A DNA stretch of 64,000 nt, from NCBI RefSeq assembly GCF_900111905.1, contig NZ_FOKM01000024.1:1-64000 (forward strand). The letters run 5' to 3'. Position numbers and translations under genes: made by a program. The notes beneath the pieces were generated by a model. The model was not told the origin of the DNA, did no database searches, and saw only the letters and a program-made list of their open reading frames with translations. Position 1 is the first letter of the stretch. Every line of letters begins with the position of its first letter. Positions 16,612-25,706 of the stretch are shown piece after piece. The DNA is from Rhizobium sp. NFR07. GTDB taxonomy: Bacteria > Pseudomonadota > Alphaproteobacteria > Rhizobiales > Rhizobiaceae.

Positions 16612-17513
16612 CGTGCTGCACTCCTCGGGTCGAGGCGGCGACGCAGGTCGTCTCCGACAAAGTTGATGCTGGCGACAAGACATAAAAGCGCGAGCCCAGG
16701 AAAAAGGCTGATCCAGTACTGGCCCGTCATCAGGTACTGAAATCCGTTGGCGACAGCCGAGCCGAGCGACGGCTTGTCGAGCGGTACGCCGAGGCCAAGG
16801 AAGGAAAGCGTCGCCTCCAGTGCGATCGCATGGCCGATCTCGATCGGCAGCAAGGTCAGGGCCGGCGCGATGCTGTTGGGCAAGAGATGCCGCAACAGGA
16901 TCCGGAGCGTTGGCATGCGCAACAGCTGGGCGGCATCCATATAGGACTTGCGTGTTTCGCTGAGGGCGACGCCGCGGACCATGCGGGCATAAACCGCCCA
17001 TTGGACGATGATCAGGGCAAGGATGATGCGATCGACGCCCGGTCCGAGCGTGACGATGGCGATCAGCGCCACGAGAATGGTCGGAAGGCTGAGCTGCAGG
17101 TCGACCAGACGCATGATCACTGCGTCGATCCAGCGCCCAAAATAGGCGGCGGTGACACCGGCGGCGAGACCGATCATGGCCGCGGCGAGCGACGAGACGA
17201 TGGAGACGACGAGGCTGATCCGCAGGCCATAAAATATGGTGCTGAGGATGTCGCGGCCGAGCCCGTCCGTCCCGAGGATATAGGCATAACCGCCGCTTCC
17301 GACAGTGCCGGGTGGCGATGACGCATCCCATCCTAACACCTGCAGCGGATCATAGGGGTTTTGCGGTGAAATCAGCGGCGCAAGAATGGCGACCAGAACA
17401 AATGCCGCAAGAACGATCTGCGACCCGCCCGCCCGCAGGCGCAGCCGAAAAAGCCCAGCCGTTCGGTCGAGACCGGGACGCTGAAGGAGAATACGGAGGA
17501 CAATGGCTTTCAT
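16608..17513 (-). CDS. DppC-type ABC transporter permease (301 aa)
   Basis: An N-terminal membrane segment (IVLAAFVLVAILAPLI) is followed by the DppC family stretch NPYDPLQVLGWDASSPPGT and LGTDGLGRDILS. Five further helices contain the permease EAA loop (ARMVRGVALSETRKSYMDAA). It pairs with the 17526-18500 permease to form the inner-membrane channel of the peptide importer. It overlaps the ATPase start by four bases and follows the partner permease by 12 bases. Confidence 0.9.
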   Translation of the reverse strand: MKAIVLRILLQRPGLDRTAGLFRLRLRAGGSQIVLAAFVLVAILAPLISPQNPYDPLQVLGWDASSPPGTVGSGGYAYILGTDGLGRDILSTIFYGLRISLVVSIVSSLAAAMIGLAAGVTAAYFGRWIDAVIMRLVDLQLSLPTILVALIAIVTLGPGVDRIILALIIVQWAVYARMVRGVALSETRKSYMDAAQLLRMPTLRILLRHLLPNSIAPALTLLPIEIGHAIALEATLSFLGLGVPLDKPSLGSAVANGFQYLMTGQYWISLFPGLALLCLVASINFVGDDLRRRLDPRSAAR

Positions 17514-17525
17514 GATTTAAACCTC

Positions 17526-18500
17526 TCAGCTCAGGCGCACGCGCGGGTCGAGGATGGCGTAGAGAAGATCGACGAGCGCATTGAGGGTGACGAAGGCGAC
17601 CGCAACGAAGGTAAGCGTTGCCATCACCACCGGCCGGTCGAGCAACTGGATGGAGTCGATCAGCAGTTTCCCGACACCGGGCCAGGCAAAGATCGTCTCG
17701 ACGACGACGGCAAAGGCCAGCATGCCGCCGAACTGAAGCGCGATGATCGTCACGATCGGGATCGAGATATTGGGAAGCGTATGGCGCATCAGGATACGGC
17801 GGGCGCTCAGGCCCTTGGCGCGGCAGAAACGGGTAAATTCCTGCCCCTGGACCTCGATCGTGCCAGCGCGTGCCAGTCGGCAGATCAGGGCGATGTTGGG
17901 CAGAGCGAGCGCCAGCGCAGGCAGGATGATATGGCGCAACCCGTCACCGGTGAGCACACTCCATTCCTGTCCGAAGGCCAGCATGCTGTCGCCGCGACCG
18001 CCTGAAGGAAGCCAGCCAGCAAGGACCGCCAGGCCAAGGATGAGCATCATGCTCAGCCAAAATGACGGAACGCTCGCCACCAGAACGCAGAAGCGCAGCA
18101 CGACCCGATCGAACGCCGATCCTTCATTCCGCCCCGCAAGAAGGCCAAGTCCAACGCCCACGGGTGCCGCCACGAGCATGGCGAAGACGGCGAGTTCGAG
18201 TGTCGCCGGAAGCTTGCCGAGCACCAGGTCCACCGCCGGCTGGTGATAGATATAGGAAGTGCCGAATTCGCCGCGGACGATATTACTAAGGAAGAGGAAA
18301 TATTGCTTCCAGACCGGCTGGTCGAGGCCAAGCGCGGTGGTTGCCTGCCGTATATCCTCGGCCGTCGCAGTCTCGATATTGACGACGTTGAAGACGGGAT
18401 TGCCGATACTATGGATGCCGATGAAAGCGATCAGCGACATGGCGAGGAGAAGCAAGGCGGCCTGCGCCAGTCTTCCCGATGCGATTGTTGCCCAGTACAT
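17526..18500 (-). CDS. DppB-type ABC transporter permease (324 aa)
   Basis: It has the DppB layout: an N-terminal helix (ALLLLAMSLIAFIGIHSI), a periplasmic segment with ATTALGLDQPVWKQYFLFLSNI and GEFGTSYIY, then five helices with the EAA loop QEFTRFCRAKGLSARRILMR. The ATG at 18500 has AGGAG 10 bases upstream and lies 7 bases after the binding-protein stop; the long frame to 18719 is a shadow of that gene. The family channel takes up peptides or similar oligomers. Confidence 0.9.
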   Translation of the reverse strand: MYWATIASGRLAQAALLLLAMSLIAFIGIHSIGNPVFNVVNIETATAEDIRQATTALGLDQPVWKQYFLFLSNIVRGEFGTSYIYHQPAVDLVLGKLPATLELAVFAMLVAAPVGVGLGLLAGRNEGSAFDRVVLRFCVLVASVPSFWLSMMLILGLAVLAGWLPSGGRGDSMLAFGQEWSVLTGDGLRHIILPALALALPNIALICRLARAGTIEVQGQEFTRFCRAKGLSARRILMRHTLPNISIPIVTIIALQFGGMLAFAVVVETIFAWPGVGKLLIDSIQLLDRPVVMATLTFVAVAFVTLNALVDLLYAILDPRVRLS

Positions 18501-18507
18501 GACCGTC

Positions 18508-20103
18508 TCACTCCTGGGCCGGCTCGGCCTGCATGGCCGTGGTCCAGCCTCGGGGATGCATGAGATAGGCGCCGATGCGCGGGCCATATCCGGTGACATG
18601 ATGGAAATGGTAGAGGGGGATGATCGGAAGATCGGCCATGACAAATTCGGTTGCGTCGGCAAGCGCCGCGTCCCGTACCGGCCCGGCCTCGATGCTTTCG
18701 GCCTTCGACAGCATGGCATTGAACGTCGCGTTCCGGTAATGCCCGAAATTCAGCGCACCGGTGCCTCGGGCCTTGTCGGGCGACGCAAGCAGCGCATCAA
18801 GGATGATATCCACCGCCTCGCCGGACGCGCCGCCATACCAGAGCCCGTATTCACCCGCAGCACGCTTGGTATTGAAGACGGAGAAGGGCACTGCTTGCGG
18901 CTCGACGGTGATACCGATGCGGGCCCAGTTCTGCGTGATTGCCTGGAGGCTCTCGCTGTCGCCGGGATAACGTCCGGCAGGCCCGGCGAGCAGGACCCGG
19001 AACCCGTCGGGATAACCCGCCTCGGCGAGAAGTTTCTTCGCCGTCGTGACATCAGGCGCAATCGGTAGGAGCTTGTCCGACGTCCCGGGCAGACCGTTCG
19101 GAAAGACCTGGGCTGCGGCAGTGCCGTATCCGGCGAGGATCTTGTCGACAAGGATGCCACGATCCGTCGCCAGGGCAAGTGCCTGCCGGACCGCGAGCTT
19201 CCTGAAGGGATTGGCGATTGCCGCTCCGGCCTTGTCGGTCACGCCGGGCAGTGTGTGGCTTTCCATTTCGAACTGAAGGAAGTTGATACGGGCAGCGCCG
19301 ACACTAGCGATTTTCACGCCACGCTTCTTCAAGGCCGCGACATCGCGGGCGGGCAGGGCGTCGGCCACATCCACCTCACCGGTGGTGATGGCCGCGACGC
19401 GGGCGGCTGGGCTTTCAATCACACGTATGGTCACGTCGGGCCAAGCCGGCGCCCCAGCCCAATAGTCCGTATTGGCCGCAAGCTGCAGATATTCACCCGA
19501 GGCCCAGCCCTCAAAACGATAGGGCCCGGTACCATTGGGCGCCATACCGCCATTCAGCGCCTCGGTCGTGGCAAAGCCCTGGACCGGTTTCTTCATGATG
19601 AAGACTGAAGAGAGCGCGAGTGGCAGGTTCGGAACGCTGCCATCGGTCTTAAAGACGACCGCCAGCGGATCGACGACAGAGACAGACTTGATGGCGGAGA
19701 CATAGGAGCGATAGCCGCCGCTCGGCGACTTCAGCTGATCGCGGATCCGCTCGACCGTATAGACCACATCCTCGGCGGTGAACGGAGATCCATCATGAAA
19801 CCGCACGTCCGCACGGAGCTTGAACATCCAGCTCGTCGTGGATACAGCCTCCCATCCGACCGCAAGACCCGGCTGCAGCTGAAGTTCCTCGTCCTGAAAG
19901 ACGAGCCGCTCGTAGATCTGCGACAGGAGCGAGGTGTTTTCATTGAGGTTGGCGTAATGCGGATCAAGCGTCATTAGCTTGTAAGCCGTGGCGATCCGCA
20001 AGCCGTCACCGGCCTGCACCCCGCTCGCCGTCATCGCCAGCAGCCCAATTAAGACCGTTGCGGCGAGGCGCAACCCGACATGCAATGCTCTAAGACTCTT
20101 CAT
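18508..20103 (-). CDS. Peptide-type ABC transporter substrate-binding protein, family 5 (531 aa)
   Basis: A signal peptide (basic MKSLRALHVGLRLAATVL, hydrophobic core, TASGVQAGD cleavage region) exports it to the periplasm. The body follows family 5 solute-binding proteins: LDPHYANLNE, IYERLV, GLAVGWEAVSTTSWMFKLR, VRFHDGSPFTAEDVVYTVERI and GTGPYRFEGW. GAGGGGA precedes the ATG. The likely ligands are di- or oligopeptides or amino-sugar conjugates; the binding pocket cannot be read from sequence. First gene of a seven-gene operon. Confidence 0.9.
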   Translation of the reverse strand: MKSLRALHVGLRLAATVLIGLLAMTASGVQAGDGLRIATAYKLMTLDPHYANLNENTSLLSQIYERLVFQDEELQLQPGLAVGWEAVSTTSWMFKLRADVRFHDGSPFTAEDVVYTVERIRDQLKSPSGGYRSYVSAIKSVSVVDPLAVVFKTDGSVPNLPLALSSVFIMKKPVQGFATTEALNGGMAPNGTGPYRFEGWASGEYLQLAANTDYWAGAPAWPDVTIRVIESPAARVAAITTGEVDVADALPARDVAALKKRGVKIASVGAARINFLQFEMESHTLPGVTDKAGAAIANPFRKLAVRQALALATDRGILVDKILAGYGTAAAQVFPNGLPGTSDKLLPIAPDVTTAKKLLAEAGYPDGFRVLLAGPAGRYPGDSESLQAITQNWARIGITVEPQAVPFSVFNTKRAAGEYGLWYGGASGEAVDIILDALLASPDKARGTGALNFGHYRNATFNAMLSKAESIEAGPVRDAALADATEFVMADLPIIPLYHFHHVTGYGPRIGAYLMHPRGWTTAMQAEPAQE

Positions 20104-20434
20104 TTCTTATCCCCTCTGATGATTTTGTGCAGCGGATCGATCGCAGTCACGATGAGACCACGGCAGTCGATGAAAAGATGAGTTCGCCCCGCCCGCGGGC
20201 TGCGCCCACGCGGGATCGGCCACGGCGATTGAAACGCAGCAGCCGAACCGCTATTTCCGTGGACACATGGGCGGGGGGCGCCTCGTCAGGATGACGTAAG
20301 GCAAAGTTGTGCTAATGTCGGAATCAGCCATGATCCGAGCTCCTACGGCTTGGTTTGTGGTCAGGTCGCACTCGGTGCTGTAACACCGGGAGCGGCCGCT
20401 AATCTGAGTAAGGCTTATACAAGGCGAATTTGCC
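20104..20434. other. Divergent promoter region
   Basis: About 330 bases between the minus-strand peptide operon and the plus-strand XRE gene. It contains a GC-rich palindromic patch near 20195-20220 (CCCGCGGGCTGCGCCCACGCGGG). It should hold both promoters. The XRE protein is a possible local regulator, by position only. Confidence 0.4.
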
Positions 20435-20701
20435 ATGCGCAACACAAATCACCCCGCACGGGGTGATATTACGCCGCTTCAGTGCCGCTTGGCACGAACT
20501 GCGCTGGGATGGAATATCGAAGCGCTCTCGAGCGATGCGAAAGTTTCGTCGCAAACCGTGAAGCGTTTCGAACGAGGTGAGGAGCTTCGACTAGCCACTG
20601 TGGATAAGATCCGAGTATCTCTAGAGCGGGCAGGAATAGAATTTATTCCTGAAAACGGCGGAGGTGAGGGGGTGCGTTTCAAATATCCGAAGCACGGATG
20701 A
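20435..20701 (+). CDS. XRE-family HTH transcriptional regulator (88 aa)
   Basis: Residues about 15-70 form a Cro/C1-type helix-turn-helix: LQCRLARTALGWNIEALSSD, then VSSQTVKRFERGEELRLATV, which includes the recognition helix and the 'R-x-E-x-G' turn. The C-terminal GIEFIPENGGGEGVRFK is the tail seen in many short Rhizobiales XRE proteins. AAGGCG lies upstream of the ATG. It is divergent from the peptide transporter and may regulate it, but this is positional inference. Confidence 0.85.
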   Translation: MRNTNHPARGDITPLQCRLARTALGWNIEALSSDAKVSSQTVKRFERGEELRLATVDKIRVSLERAGIEFIPENGGGEGVRFKYPKHG

Positions 20702-20805
20702 CGCGGATCGGGCAGCGCAGCCAAAAAGTCGTCTGACGTGTGAAGATAGCATGCATTGCACTGCCGATGTTGACAATAAAGCATTGAATGGCCGAGCACT
20801 GATTC

Positions 20806-21027
20806 GTGTCAAGCCGAGACGACCGAGAGGAAGTATCCCGGTTAATCGCTGAAGCTGTAAACGATGGCCAAACCTTTTATGCGGAGTATCGGGTGACGGG
20901 CGCTGACGGTCTAGTGCAGGAGGTTATCGATATCGGCCGCTGCTACTATCACGGTAATGGGATGCCGCACCTCTGTTCCGGTATCGTGTGTCCAGTGAAC
21001 CGGCTCCAGGTCCTCGGTGCTGCGTAA
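20806..21027 (+). pseudogene. PAS-domain fragment (73 aa)
   Basis: DDREEVSRLIAEAV, FYAEYRVTGADGLVQEVIDI and GRCYYHGNGMPHLCSGIVCPV are the second half of a PAS fold (the PAS helix and the last three strands plus PAC-like end). The first half (the strand with the ligand pocket) is missing and the only start is a GTG without a ribosome-binding site. It is probably the remnant of a larger sensor. Confidence 0.5.
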
Positions 21028-21213
21028 GCGGGCTCCTGCGTTTCTGCGTAGAAATCGAACGCGAAACAACGTTAATTCCATGGGCGAGACAGCGCGGAGG
21101 CTCCAGTGTCAGAGATATTCATTAGTCATGCTACGGCGTAATGCGTGACAGCGATTGGTGATCCATAGCGTTAATATCGCCGCTCCGGACAGCGGTGATC
21201 ATCCGGACGATCC

Positions 21214-21687
21214 CTAGGGAAATTTACGGGGCCGCCGATGTTCGCAGGGGCACAATTCCCAAGTAGTCGAGCACAGGCGTATACCTAAAGCTGGTTCGCG
21301 CTCAGATCCCGGCGCGCCGAAGATAGCAGACGCTGATCGGCCGACAGGGCAAATGGCTTGGTTCGACATGTTTTTCAGTCCTGTATGCGGATCGTCGCTT
21401 ATGGACAGCCCCCGGCGTCGTGAGCTTAACGGCGGGCCTAGACGGTATGACCTGCTTGAAGCGCAACGGGCGCAAAAACGAGCCGAATCCTTTTCCAAAG
21501 CACGGATAGCCTCATCCGCGTTCGATACGGCCATATGCTCGAAGCCTGCTTCCGTCACGACCCCTTCGAGGTTTGCTTTGATGAAGAATTCGTCTTCGGC
21601 TATGAGAACAAGCAGCTTGCTACCGTCGCCGCTAATGATTTTCTGAGATGTCTCGGCGCAATCATCGACCATGAGCACGTCCTGCAT
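21214..21687 (-). pseudogene. Truncated response-regulator receiver domain
   Basis: The first 70 residues contain VLIAEDEFFIKANLEGVV and FEHMAVSNADEAIRAL, the beta1-alpha1-beta2-alpha2 part of a CheY-like receiver with the acidic pair (E-D-E). After ALEKDSARF the frame turns into Arg/Ser/Cys-rich sequence with no phospho-acceptor Asp strand and no Lys strand, so a deletion or frameshift has destroyed the rest. Not functional as a receiver. Confidence 0.55.
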
Positions 21688-21702
21688 TGGCAGGCGGGAG
21701 CT

Positions 21703-21972
<270 letters not shown>

Positions 21973-22004
21973 CGTGACAATTGTGCCACCTCAGTCCGAT
22001 CATT

Positions 22005-22894
22005 CTATAGCCGTGCGGCTGCGGCTCGGTCCGCTACTTTGACCTCTACGGCCACATTCATCGATAGGAAGGCGTCCGTCCCGCCGACGAAGCTTCCTGA
22101 AATCGGAACGGCTTGGGTGATATCGCGGGTCACGGCGACTGGGATGAGGTTGGCGCCGCCCATGCTGCGGTTCGTCGGATCGAATGTGATCCAGCCAGCG
22201 CCCGGAACGAATACTTCAGCCCAAGCATGGGTTGATCCATTGTCCATCGAACCGGTGAGTGAACTGTCCGGGTTGAACAGATAGCCCGAGACGATCCGGG
22301 CGCCGAAGCCCAGGCTGCGCACCGCCTCCACGAATAATAAGGCAAATCTCTGCAAGAGCCCCAACCCCGGTCAAGAGTGGTCAGCGGCGATTGTGTGCCT
22401 TCTTCTTCCCGGCTTTGGTAAGCGATAGAAGATGCGATGCCCAGACTGATATCCTTGAGAAGGGACAGCGTATCCGTTGGCCTTCTCGCGACGAAGCCGC
22501 GCGCCCATCTCGCAAGCCGCTGCTCGACGTCCTCATACTGCTGAACTGTCAGCGCACCGAGGTCAGTCCAGTCGTTGTCGGAGTACAGGAAAGGATAGTT
22601 GATTGCCGACGCCGCAATGTCGAAGACGGGCCATGCAGATGCCGTCAAATCGACGGTTGCCATGCTGTCCACAACAAGGCTTTCGCTGGGCGTCTGGAAT
22701 GTCGCTGAGGCGATCGCATTGCCGAATACGTCGGTCGACCAGGTCAACTGAGCCTCGGTCGACATGGAAATCTCATGGCTCAGCAGCCTGAGCTCGCGGC
22801 CTTCACGTGGCCTGAGCATAAGGCGGTGCGGCGACAGCGACACCTTCTCTTGAAAAACGTAAGTCGTACGATGATGAATGTTGAGCGTCGGCAT
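22005..22894 (-). pseudogene. Transglutaminase-like protein with one frameshift
   Basis: The first part (from the ATG at 22894, AGGA upstream) begins MPTLNIHHRTTYVFQEKVSL and has the N-terminal beta domain (SPHRLMLRPREGRELRLL) of bacterial transglutaminase family proteins. It reaches the catalytic GWGSCRDL, and then the frame breaks. The second part continues FVEAVRSLGFGARIVSGYL and HAWAEVFVPGAGWITFDPTN, containing the catalytic His and Asp. Inserting one base at about 22344-22347 restores one protein of about 297 residues. Either a pseudogene or a sequencing error. Confidence 0.8.
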
Positions 22895-23399
22895 AGCAAC
22901 GGGTCCTAAAAAGCTGAGGGCGAGGGCGCTGCCCCTGAGACAGAGCAATGGCATAACTTCCGCGCGCCGCACCGGCTCATCAACGCATCAGTCCGGCAGC
23001 CCGAAGCGCACCGTTGATCACCGTGCTGACGCCTGGATCGTCCCGACCGCCGATGTTGTGCACGGCGCTCGGCTTTGCATATCGCTTGTTTTTCTGAAGA
23101 CGCCCGTTGCCCAGCCTGTACGGCTGCCTTCCGATGAACAGCGACATCGTATGTCTAGAGGAGGAGTTCTGCCCTTCGCGCGGACTTAACATCAGACAAC
23201 GGGGGAAAGCTAAACCAGGAAGCAATAGCGGTAGGTCGTGTGGTGTCCTATGGGAAGCATCGGCGTACCCTCTCCTTGTCGGCGCCACGCGACTGCAACC
23301 AATCCACTCTATCACACCCATGCTGGCCAAGTGCCCACGGCTCTGCATGGCTCGTCGCCCAGCCCCGGGACCCATCACAACACCCGATTGCCCTGCGGA
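22895..23399. other. Gene-poor stretch
   Basis: No gene is firmly supported. A minus-strand frame at 22980-23147 (MSLFIGRQPYRLGNGRL and onward, 55 codons, ending INGALRAAGLMR) has reasonable composition but no Shine-Dalgarno, so it is only a candidate small gene. Confidence 0.3.
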
Positions 23400-23849
23400 T
23401 CAGATATCGCTGATCGATGGGAGATGCAGCTTAACCTCCCGACGCTGCTTCTCGTCCAAAGGCTCGATATGCTCCTTCCAGAAGGACGATGCCATGGCCG
23501 GTTCATCGTCCCACCTTCGAGTGCTGACGATGTTGTCGTCGACTTTCACTCGCCGACGCCCGCCGAGGCGCAGGTACTCCTCGGCCAGCCGCAGGGATGG
23601 CGTCGCAGCATCTTCGCGAATGCCGGTATCTTCACTTGTTTTATTCTTTTCCAGGAACACGACCAGTGCCTCACGCTCGGGACCGAACGGCCGCTGGTTC
23701 AAGAAAGCATCGACCGACGATCTTGTCTCGTGGCCGCCAGAGGATGCGTTCCCCCGGTGGAGGACGAAAAGCGTGCTGGTCGCAGCGTCCTTTCCAACGA
23801 ACCACTTGTCTCCATTCGAACTCGAAGCAAATTCTTGTAGATCGGTCAT
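23400..23849 (-). CDS. Conserved small protein, paralogue of 48490-48942 (149 aa)
   Basis: The N-terminus FASSSNGDKWFVGKDA and C-terminus YLRLGGRRRVKVDDNIVSTR, SFWKEHIEPLDEKQRREV, LHLPSI match the protein at 48.5 kb in order and spacing, so the two are paralogues. The conserved 'S-S-N-G-D-x-W' start and the 'LGGRRRxKVDDN' block look like a defined domain, but I cannot name it. AGAGGA lies 8 bases before the ATG at 23849. Soluble, probably cytosolic. Confidence 0.65.
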   Translation of the reverse strand: MTDLQEFASSSNGDKWFVGKDAATSTLFVLHRGNASSGGHETRSSVDAFLNQRPFGPEREALVVFLEKNKTSEDTGIREDAATPSLRLAEEYLRLGGRRRVKVDDNIVSTRRWDDEPAMASSFWKEHIEPLDEKQRREVKLHLPSISDI

Positions 23850-24038
23850 GTCGTAGTCCTCTTTGTCAGCTGACAGTTCATAGGATACGGAAAGCAAAGG
23901 CCTACCGGACCAGCTTGGTCGCGACGGTGATCCCGAATCTCTGAGCGTCGCAGATCAAAGCTCACGTCGGTGTCCCAAGAGTCCGTCAGACCTGTCGCCG
24001 ATCAGGCGAACCGGCGTGAAAGTGGATAGCCTGGCGCG

Positions 24039-24245
24039 TCATAGAGCGCGAATCTGATTCTGATCAAAGCGCGCTTCGTCAATCTCCAACATAGAGCCAC
24101 GCTGCTGACTGTTTGGCATGTCCTCTACGGCGAAACGGAGGGCTTCGGCAGCTGTCTCGAACCGCCGATAGCGAGGGCCGCTCATTCCAGCTTTCGACTT
24201 GCCGGCGTAAACTCCAGCCCCGCCCAAATCATCGAACCGAGTCAA
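24039..24245 (-). CDS. Small protein with a TTG start, coupled to the upstream gene (68 aa)
   Basis: A frame beginning TTG ACT CGG gives MTRFDDLGGAGVYAGKSKAG and then YRRFETAAEALRFAVEDMP, LEIDEARF. The 'YRRFETAAEALRFAVED' helix pattern is common in small Rhizobiales proteins. The TTG overlaps the TGA of the preceding gene (TTGA), which suggests coupled translation. The longer frame to 24467 reads the upstream gene out of frame. Function unknown. Confidence 0.5.
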   Translation of the reverse strand: MTRFDDLGGAGVYAGKSKAGMSGPRYRRFETAAEALRFAVEDMPNSQQRGSMLEIDEARFDQNQIRAL

Positions 24246-24445
24246 ATTTGCGCCCTCGCGGTTGCGAGCGGATGACGGAGGCGACGGGCGGCGTCTCGGA
24301 CGGTTCGTTCGCTGTCGCGCACTTCGCGCTTCCGCAGTTGCATCCGTTTTCGAAGGTTCAAGAGCTTTTCGGCACTGGAACCAACTTCGGCGACAGGTGC
24401 GTGAAACAGCGCTTCTGCGGATTTTCGGGTGGTGTAGTTTGTCAT
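24242..24445 (-). CDS. Small basic helical protein (67 aa)
   Basis: MTNYTTRKSAEALFHAPVAE is followed by KLLNLRKRMQLRKREVRDSERTV, a long Arg/Lys-rich helix. AAGGACAAA lies directly before the ATG. It ends in a TGA shared with the TTG start of the next gene. The high positive charge suggests nucleic-acid binding, which is inference. No family recognised. Confidence 0.55.
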   Translation of the reverse strand: MTNYTTRKSAEALFHAPVAEVGSSAEKLLNLRKRMQLRKREVRDSERTVRDAARRLRHPLATARAQI

Positions 24446-24511
24446 TTTGTCCTTGAATAACGACCATGGTATCGCGCCCTTTGCGATGATATTAGGGGCG
24501 ACAGCGCCAAG

Positions 24512-24649
24512 CTATTTTTTGCTGACACTCGCCGTGTGGCCGCCGGTGAGCTTGACCTGCGATCCAGATGGCGCGGGTGCCGCTGCTGCGGATTTGTCTT
24601 TTTTTGGTTTACGGATCTCGCGGTTGCTACGGGTTTGGCCTTTGGCCAT
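24512..24649 (-). CDS. Small basic protein (45 aa)
   Basis: MAKGQTRSNREIRKPKKDKS is followed by an Ala/Pro linker and QVKLTGGHTASVSKK. The Lys/Arg-rich start and length match small conserved Rhizobiales hypothetical proteins. AAGGA lies 8 bases before the ATG, and the gene is too short for usual gene-finder cut-offs. Probably disordered and cytosolic; the function is unknown. Confidence 0.6.
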   Translation of the reverse strand: MAKGQTRSNREIRKPKKDKSAAAAPAPSGSQVKLTGGHTASVSKK

Positions 24650-24734
24650 ATGTTTTATCCTTTGGCGCCCGAAAAAAGTCGGCGCTGTTTGAGCTGGAGT
24701 GATTTGGGTCGGCGTTCGTCTCGAAGGAAATTTG

Positions 24735-24962
24735 CTAAACTGGGAGGAGCGTTGTGCCCTGTAGGATCGTCCTCATGCGGGTGTCTCCGCCGACGTCGAA
24801 ATTGGGAAAGGCTCTAATCGCCGCCGAGGGCAGATTTCGCGGAGCGTTACGAGTAACCACGGTCTCGAGAAGCGCGCGAAGGGTCGCTTGCTCATGATAT
24901 CCGAACGTACTGGAACGAGCCAGATTTTCTGAAACGTAGCCGGAATACTCGTTGGAAGACAT
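24735..24962 (-). CDS. Small hypothetical protein (75 aa)
   Basis: MSSNEYSGYVSENLARSSTF continues with EQATLRALLETVVTR and a polar tail. GAGAGGAGG sits 5 bases before the ATG at 24962, an excellent ribosome-binding site; a GTG directly before it is the longer alternative. It is one of a row of tiny minus-strand genes below the cold-shock gene. No family recognised. Confidence 0.55.
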   Translation of the reverse strand: MSSNEYSGYVSENLARSSTFGYHEQATLRALLETVVTRNAPRNLPSAAIRAFPNFDVGGDTRMRTILQGTTLLPV

Positions 24963-25170
24963 CACGTCCTCCTCTCGGTTGGGTAAGGCCGCCGGAAAGA
25001 CAGCGATTCCTATGACACGGCGACTGCGTCTGCCACATGCCTGCCTCGCCGTTTGAGCAGGCTATTGTCATTTCTGCCTGCAATGCCGCCCGGCCGGATG
25101 TTGCAGCGGTCGAAACCGGACCCGTCCTTTCGAACGCTTCGGAGATTAAATTGCCAATCTCTGTGGCAGG

Positions 25171-25201
25171 AAAAACAAAAGGCCGGGCATGAACCCGACC
25201 T
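25171..25201 (-). terminator. Terminator of the cold-shock gene
   Basis: On the minus strand AGGTCGGG (25201-25194), a six-base loop and CCCGGCCT (25187-25180) form an 8-bp stem with one G-T pair, followed by TTTGTTTTT. It lies 60 bases after the cold-shock stop and isolates it from the downstream tiny genes. Confidence 0.75.
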
Positions 25202-25260
25202 CTCACAGTCATTCAGCCTTGCTGCCAGTACATCCGTGGTCAGCGGTGCGAATGACCTTA

Positions 25261-25470
25261 TTACGCCGCCTGAAGGTTGTCGGCAGAGTTCTTGCCAGAC
25301 TTGCGGTCCTGGACGATGTCATAGGTGATCTTCTGACCATCCGAGAGTGAACGCATGCCGGCGCGCTCGACGGCAGACACGTGCACGAAGACATCCGTGC
25401 TGCCATTGTCAGGCTGAATGAAGCCGAAGCCTTTGGTGGAGTTAAACCACTTTACAGTACCAGTGTTCAT
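25261..25470 (-). CDS. cspA: Cold-shock domain protein, CspA family (69 aa)
   Basis: MNTGTVKWFNSTKGFGFIQP carries RNP1 (KGFGFI) and is followed by RNP2 (DVFVHVSAV), the two single-stranded nucleic-acid binding motifs of the five-strand cold-shock fold. It melts RNA secondary structure. AAAGGA lies 7 bases before the ATG at 25470. A close paralogue is encoded at 46948-47157 on the other strand. A 70-base region with AT-rich sequence precedes it, perhaps a regulatory leader. Confidence 0.93.
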   Translation of the reverse strand: MNTGTVKWFNSTKGFGFIQPDNGSTDVFVHVSAVERAGMRSLSDGQKITYDIVQDRKSGKNSADNLQAA

Positions 25471-25706
25471 AACGATTTCCTTTCGAAGCAATCGTTGTGG
25501 TTCCCGCGATGCTTTGCGAGATAAGATCGATTATTTGAGAGGAAATCCGACGGGAGCATAAAGCTCTGGAACGACGTCACAAGCATTGGTCGATAAAGAA
25601 GATATAAGCTCAATTTTTGGTTTTGCAATGCCTATCTCTTTTTTTTCTAGGCTCCTGCTGTCTTGGTCGTATCGAACCTGGGTCGCCCAACCAGCCTCGC
25701 GTGCGG

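Noticed and set aside
16612..17331. N-terminal extension of the fused ATPase frame
   Set aside because: It is the permease gene read in another frame, and the ATGA overlap sets the start at 16611.
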